From positions 202,535-225,252 of the forward strand of contig QKYT01000115.1 of assembly GCA_003550305.1 (NCBI GenBank): a stretch of DNA of 22,718 nt. Direction: 5' to 3'. This DNA comes from Glomus cerebriforme. Lineage: Eukaryota > Glomeromycota > Glomeromycetes > Glomerales > Glomeraceae. The notes below the pieces were generated by a model. The model had not been told where the DNA came from and ran no database searches. It was given only the letters and a program-made list of their open reading frames with translations. Positions 19,119-22,718 of the stretch are shown here, one piece after another (positions within the stretch are counted from its first letter, which is position 1; each line of letters begins with the position of its first letter). Made by a program: the position numbers and the translations under genes.

Positions 19119-19600
19119 ATGAACAAGTAAATTTTATTTATTAATTACATTGATTGCAATTGTGAAATGAGTCAAGTTATGCAACTCCAATTATTCATAA
19201 ATATAATATTGAGGAAACTCTTGCTTTTTGGATACCAGAAAAAATGAAAAATGCCAAACCCTTAATGACTAAAAACACTGGATTTTGTAATAAAAAAAGA
19301 AAAGAAGCTAATACTGTAAGAAATACATCACATGCTACTGATGTACCCGTTCTAAAATATAATAGTACGATTAGTGCTATAGATGATTTGACAAGTTATC
19401 CTACTGGGTTATTATTTATGAACGATCCTAATACTGGGCAACTATTGGGTTGTACTGCTAGTGTAATTAATACTCTGAATGGAAATGTTGGTATTACTGC
19501 AGCACATTGTCTTTTTAATTCTCAAAATCAATCATTTAGTAATATAATGTTTTCTAACCATGGACAAGATATTTATCAGCATATGAATCATATAGACTAA
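19119..19600 (+). pseudogene. Trypsin-like serine peptidase, truncated and frameshifted
   Basis: The body is open from 19166 to TAA 19598-19600. It holds ETLAFWIPEKMKNAKPL, a propeptide-like segment, then TGLLFMNDPNTGQLLGCTAS and GITAAHC, the classic S1-type histidine motif (catalytic His at 19505-19507 by frame). Upstream, ATG 19119 followed in shifted frames by KFYLLITLIAIV resembles a secretion signal, so two small frameshifts near 19125 and 19165 likely broke the start. After IMFSNHGQD the peptidase similarity ends: the Asp and Ser of the triad are missing, as is most of the usual 200-plus-residue domain. The intact relative would be a secreted protease. An ATG at 19244 gives a 118-aa frame, but it starts within the propeptide. 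Inactive as a protease. Confidence 0.7.
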
Positions 19601-20210
19601 TATTGACTAAATTTTTTGGGATTAACAATTCCATAATTGTCATTGCCATTTTGCTCCTCCATAAAAAGTTCCAATTCTTTAATCGATTTACATATTCCTG
19701 CTAATCCATCTAAAATATTAACATTTATTTTAGTACCACAACTAAGGAATTCAATTTCTGAAAATAACATTTAGCTCCAGGAATAAGATGTATTTGATAA
19801 TCAAATTAATAAGGTAAATAAAGGTGTATAAATTTTGTATTTTCGTTGATGAAGGTTGAATATTTCATTTTTAATAGAAAGATTTTGTTCCTTAGGTATA
19901 TCAATTTTCTTTATAATTTGCTCAAAATTTAAATGTCTACAAAATTTGATATAGTCAAACAAAGGTTTTTGGTATGAATATGTCAAAATTTTGATGTTTT
20001 TACTTAAATTATTCCTTTAATCATCTGATAATTGTGAAATACAATTACTTTAAATAGTAATTTCTCTTTTTCTTTTTTTAGCATTCAAGGATTTTTCCAA
20101 TAGTTGTTTACAACAGATTTTATTAACTAAAAAACATGAATAAAGAGTCTTTAAATCATATTGAAATTCTTGGAATATCATAAGAAGAATATCATTGTTA
20201 ACTTTATCAT
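19597..20210 (-). pseudogene. F-box-like protein remnant, frameshifted
   Basis: Reading down the minus strand from ATG 20208-20210, pieces in changing frames give a recognisable order. First NDILLMIFQEF and DLKTLYSCFLVNKIC (20181-20050, ending in TAA), the usual F-box start. Then SYQKPLFDYIKFCRHLNFEQ (19986-19801). Then ENTKFIHLYLPY-stop-FDYQIHLIPGAK (about 19852-19770). Last IEFLSCGTKINVNILDGLAG and CKSIKELELFMEEQN, ending with TAG at 19597-19599. F-box proteins recruit substrates to SCF ubiquitin ligases through Skp1; large F-box families of this layout are known in Glomeromycotina (recalled, not searched). At least three frameshifts and two stops make it a pseudogene, and it is shorter than half of a usual member. 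Its end overlaps the peptidase fragment tail to tail by four bases. Confidence 0.65.
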
Positions 20211-20739
20211 TTTTTTTATTATTTATGTATTACCTGTTATTATATATAAATATAGTAATGATTATTTGTGGCGTTTTGCAGAGTGTAATACAAAAACCTT
20301 TTTTATCAATGTATCATCTGATTGTCTACCGGAAAATATAAAATGCAAGTCAAATCTAAAAAAGTCTTTTTTTTTTGTCCGAATTAAAAAATAAATATTT
20401 ATTATTTATTAGGGTAAAAATAAAAATATTAAACATATTATAATTTGATTATTATATGGCGTTTAATAGAAATTAATGATGGATAATAAAATATCAGTCA
20501 CTTAAATCCCGCATATTCCTAATCAATTGAACAATAATCTATATTAATGGATGTGATAGGTGTGTTTAAAAATAAATAAACAATAATGCACAATTTTATA
20601 AGCAATTTATTAATAAATTTTATTTATTTCTATAATTTTATATAAATTCAAAAATTTTAATTATTTGTCAAAATATTTCTAAAAAAAGAATTTTTTTATA
20701 GCGTAAGGATTTTTCAGATTTATAAAATGTTAGGATAAA
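20211..20739. other. AT-rich spacer
   Basis: No gene recognised. A plus-strand ORF (20161-20394) lies largely opposite the F-box remnant, starts at TTG and is not considered real. Confidence 0.45.
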
Positions 20740-22302
20740 ATATAATTCTGTTTATACAATTTCTAATAATTAGATTTATTTGACTTTTTAAAAGATCATT
20801 TTTAAGTAAAGGATGGTTTTTAAGATAATATTCTGCAACTTGGATAAATATTTCGCCGCCTCCCATTCATTTGTAATGCCATGTTTTCTCTTAAATGCCA
20901 TGTCAATTTCAAAATATGTTAATTCAGAAATTGCTTTAAGTTGTTATTTACTACACATAAAACAAGAAAGCCTAAAAAAATGATTAATTATATTTAAACA
21001 CCAATTATATATAAAAAAATCAATCTATAATTAATTAATATTATTTATGAATTGATCGAATATATGGATCTGTACTTTTTCATGTTTCATAAATTCATAT
21101 GTGACACTTAAGTTAGGAGTGCTTAGATTTTTCAATATAATAGTTGATTATTAAAAGATAGATGCAAGTCACTTAAAGACTTTCCATTTAAATAACTTTG
21201 AATTATAGATCCTATTTGTAATTACCAAAAAATATAAAATTATTAATTATTATTTCTTTTTTAAATTATACAAATATATATTATGTAACATGCCTATTAA
21301 AAACTTTCATGCAGTTAGATCAAGTATATGTTCATTATCAATTATTTTTTGAAGTTAAGTTTTTCATATTGTAAGGTATTTTGCAAGATGGTGGAGGTGG
21401 ATGATTGTATTGGCCAACTGATATAGTTACAATAAATGGGCATTCTTTTAAATTCTCTGGAATTATATGATAGAATTTAACTGGACATTTATTAACTTTT
21501 TTATTTATAATCCCTTAATAATATGATTTCCTGCTTTATGCAAAAATGCTTTAAATATAATAAAAATAATTATTATTATTAATAATTTGAATTTTTAAAA
21601 ATATATTGCATTATTAAATATAACTTACAGCATTTATCAGATCGAGTATTATTAGGTCTACATTAAATATGATATAAATTAATTAATTAATTAAATTGTT
21701 ATCTTTTAAAGTATTTAAAAAAAAAAAAAATTTACCTCAAAATCAATACCATAAGGATGGTAAGATTGTTCATTAAACATAGTTTCCAGTAACTCAAATC
21801 AACATTATTATATCATTTGGAATTGTTAAATATTGGTGGTCTTTCTCACCATGTTTCCAATTTTCACATCCAATAAATTTTTTTTGATACTACTAAGCCT
21901 GTTATCTATAAATAATAAAGAAATATATGTCAATAATTGTATGAGAAGTTCCTGAAGAATGACTTCGCCATTTTAATGCTTATAGTTAATATTTATTGGA
22001 AAATATATTTCAAAAAATAAATAGAATTAAGATATTGAATTGTTTTTGTTTAATTAAAGTTATTATTATATATACTTGTGTAAATTCTCCTAACTTTGGT
22101 GCACCATTACATTTCTATCAATATTTCCACATGTCAATTCATGTGCTTTAGTAAACAAACTATAAATTCAAAATTAAATTAATTAAATTATTCATAATAC
22201 CCTTTGAAAAATATAAAAATTATTACTTACTAAAGTGTTGCTTTTTTATGAAATTCTTTATTAGCATCAAATGTATTTTTAAAAAGTTGGATAGTTTTTT
22301 TA
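20740..22302 (-). pseudogene. MULE-like transposase-derived gene, multi-exon, decayed
   Basis: Coding pieces in order on the minus strand: TIQLFKNTFDANKEFHKKAT (to 22231), then GTAAGT (22230-22225) and an intron to TATAG (22160); joining keeps the frame into LFTKAHELTCGNIDRN. Next WRSHSSGTSHTII (about 21975) and KFIGCENWKHGEKDHQYL, ending at the donor GAG/GTAAAT (21736/21735). A small exon RPNNTRSDKC (21657-21629) is followed by GTAAGT. Then CPVKFYHIIPENLKECPFIV with NHPPPP (about 21500-21338), a Cys/His segment like the FLYWCH/WRKY-type fingers of Mutator-like proteins. Then SIIQSYLNGKSLSDLHLSF (21212-21132), and finally ISELTYFEIDMAFKRKHG with EWEAAKYL (about 20965-20751), resembling the start of a MULE DDE domain (FEIDMAFK carrying an acidic residue). 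Frameshifts and stops (TGA 21338, 21132; TAA near 20943) show decay. The family call is by recalled resemblance. Confidence 0.55.
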
Positions 22303-22623
22303 CAAAAAAAAAATATTAAAAAACATTTTAAAAAAATTTATTTAGAAATTAAATTAGAAAATATTTTTAAAAAAAAATTAATTTTTTTCTTTTATTTTTA
22401 TGTATAATTTTTTTTTGCATATACAAATCATGATTCATACAGTCAGTTTAAATTGATTATACAGTACAGTTTATATGTATACCCTTCTGAAGGTCTCAAT
22501 TTATCATTAAATAAGTATAAGTTGGTGTTTGTTCGCTATCAATATTAATAAATATTAATTAATATTGACACCCAAGTTGCACGACGAGGACGTCAACACC
22601 ATTCGCAACTCAAAAATGACCCA
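22303..22623. other. Spacer with a palindrome
   Basis: A/T homopolymers, then a perfect 10-bp inverted repeat (TCAATATTAA at 22539-22548, TTAATATTGA at 22559-22568, 10-nt loop), with a further GGTGT/ACACC pair outside it. No gene recognised. Confidence 0.45.
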
Positions 22624-22718
22624 CTTACCTGTCAACCTACCTGTTATCTAATTATTAACCTACCTGCTTACCTGTCAACCTACCTGCTGTCTAATTATTA
22701 ACCTACCTGCTTACCTGT
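22624..22718. repeat. 43-bp minisatellite, continuing past the window
   Basis: Two full 43-bp units (22624-22666, 22667-22709) and nine bases of a third. The units differ only at TTATC/CTGTC. Each contains the word ACCTACCTG twice and CTTACCTGT once, so the unit itself seems built from smaller CCTACCTG-like parts. The GC-richer, C-biased strand contrasts with the surroundings. The full length is unknown because the array is cut by the edge. Confidence 0.9.

Noticed and set aside
20161..20394. 77-codon plus-strand ORF with a hydrophobic stretch
   Set aside because: It begins at TTG, and its start lies opposite the F-box remnant; the hydrophobic part comes from A/T-rich sequence.
1..22718. CRISPR arrays, tRNA or rRNA genes
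   Set aside because: I looked for regular spacer arrays, T-loop (GGTTCGA-type) motifs and rRNA-like stretches and found none that hold up; the tandem repeats present are contiguous without spacers.

Overview
The window looks like nuclear DNA of a filamentous fungus, most probably an arbuscular mycorrhizal one (Glomeromycotina, Rhizophagus-like). The grounds are a very AT-rich sequence full of A/T homopolymer tracts, long Sel1-repeat genes, and wreckage of F-box, trypsin-like, MULE-like and Tc1 families. Families of this kind are known to be expanded in those genomes. The taxonomic call is inference. There are no bacterial operons, CRISPR arrays or rRNA, and I found no tRNA. Scattered N bases point to a draft assembly.

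Layout. 1-663 (-): the N-terminal 221 codons of a Sel1-repeat gene that runs off the left edge. 814-1078: a compact hAT-type MITE with an 8-bp target duplication. 1576-2165: weak coding-like pieces. 4671-5843 (+): an unrecognised multi-exon gene in decay, carrying a 66-bp tandem repeat in a probable intron. 6274-8712 (+): the best gene of the window, an 812-aa Sel1 protein whose last two thirds are exactly fifteen 108-bp units. A sixteenth, decayed unit lies just past its stop codon. 9098-9396: a second MITE-like element. 12896-13447 (-): an intact 183-codon gene of unknown function. 16663-18309: a complete Tc1/mariner element (TA target duplication, 65-bp terminal repeats) whose DD34E transposase has three nonsense codons. 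19119-19600 (+): a trypsin-like peptidase fragment keeping only the catalytic His. 19597-20210 (-): an F-box-like pseudogene meeting it tail to tail. 20740-22302 (-): a spliced, decayed MULE-like gene. 22624-22718: a 43-bp minisatellite that continues beyond the right edge.

The genes do not form a pathway. The window is an accessory, repeat-driven region: two diverging Sel1 paralogues with near-identical N-termini and similarly placed TATA boxes, separated and followed by transposon and multigene-family debris. Only the Sel1 genes and the 183-aa gene look intact. The most informative signals are the expansion and truncation of the Sel1 array, the hAT MITE structure, the inverted inner copies of the Tc1 end motif, and the unrecognised decaying gene at 4671-5843.
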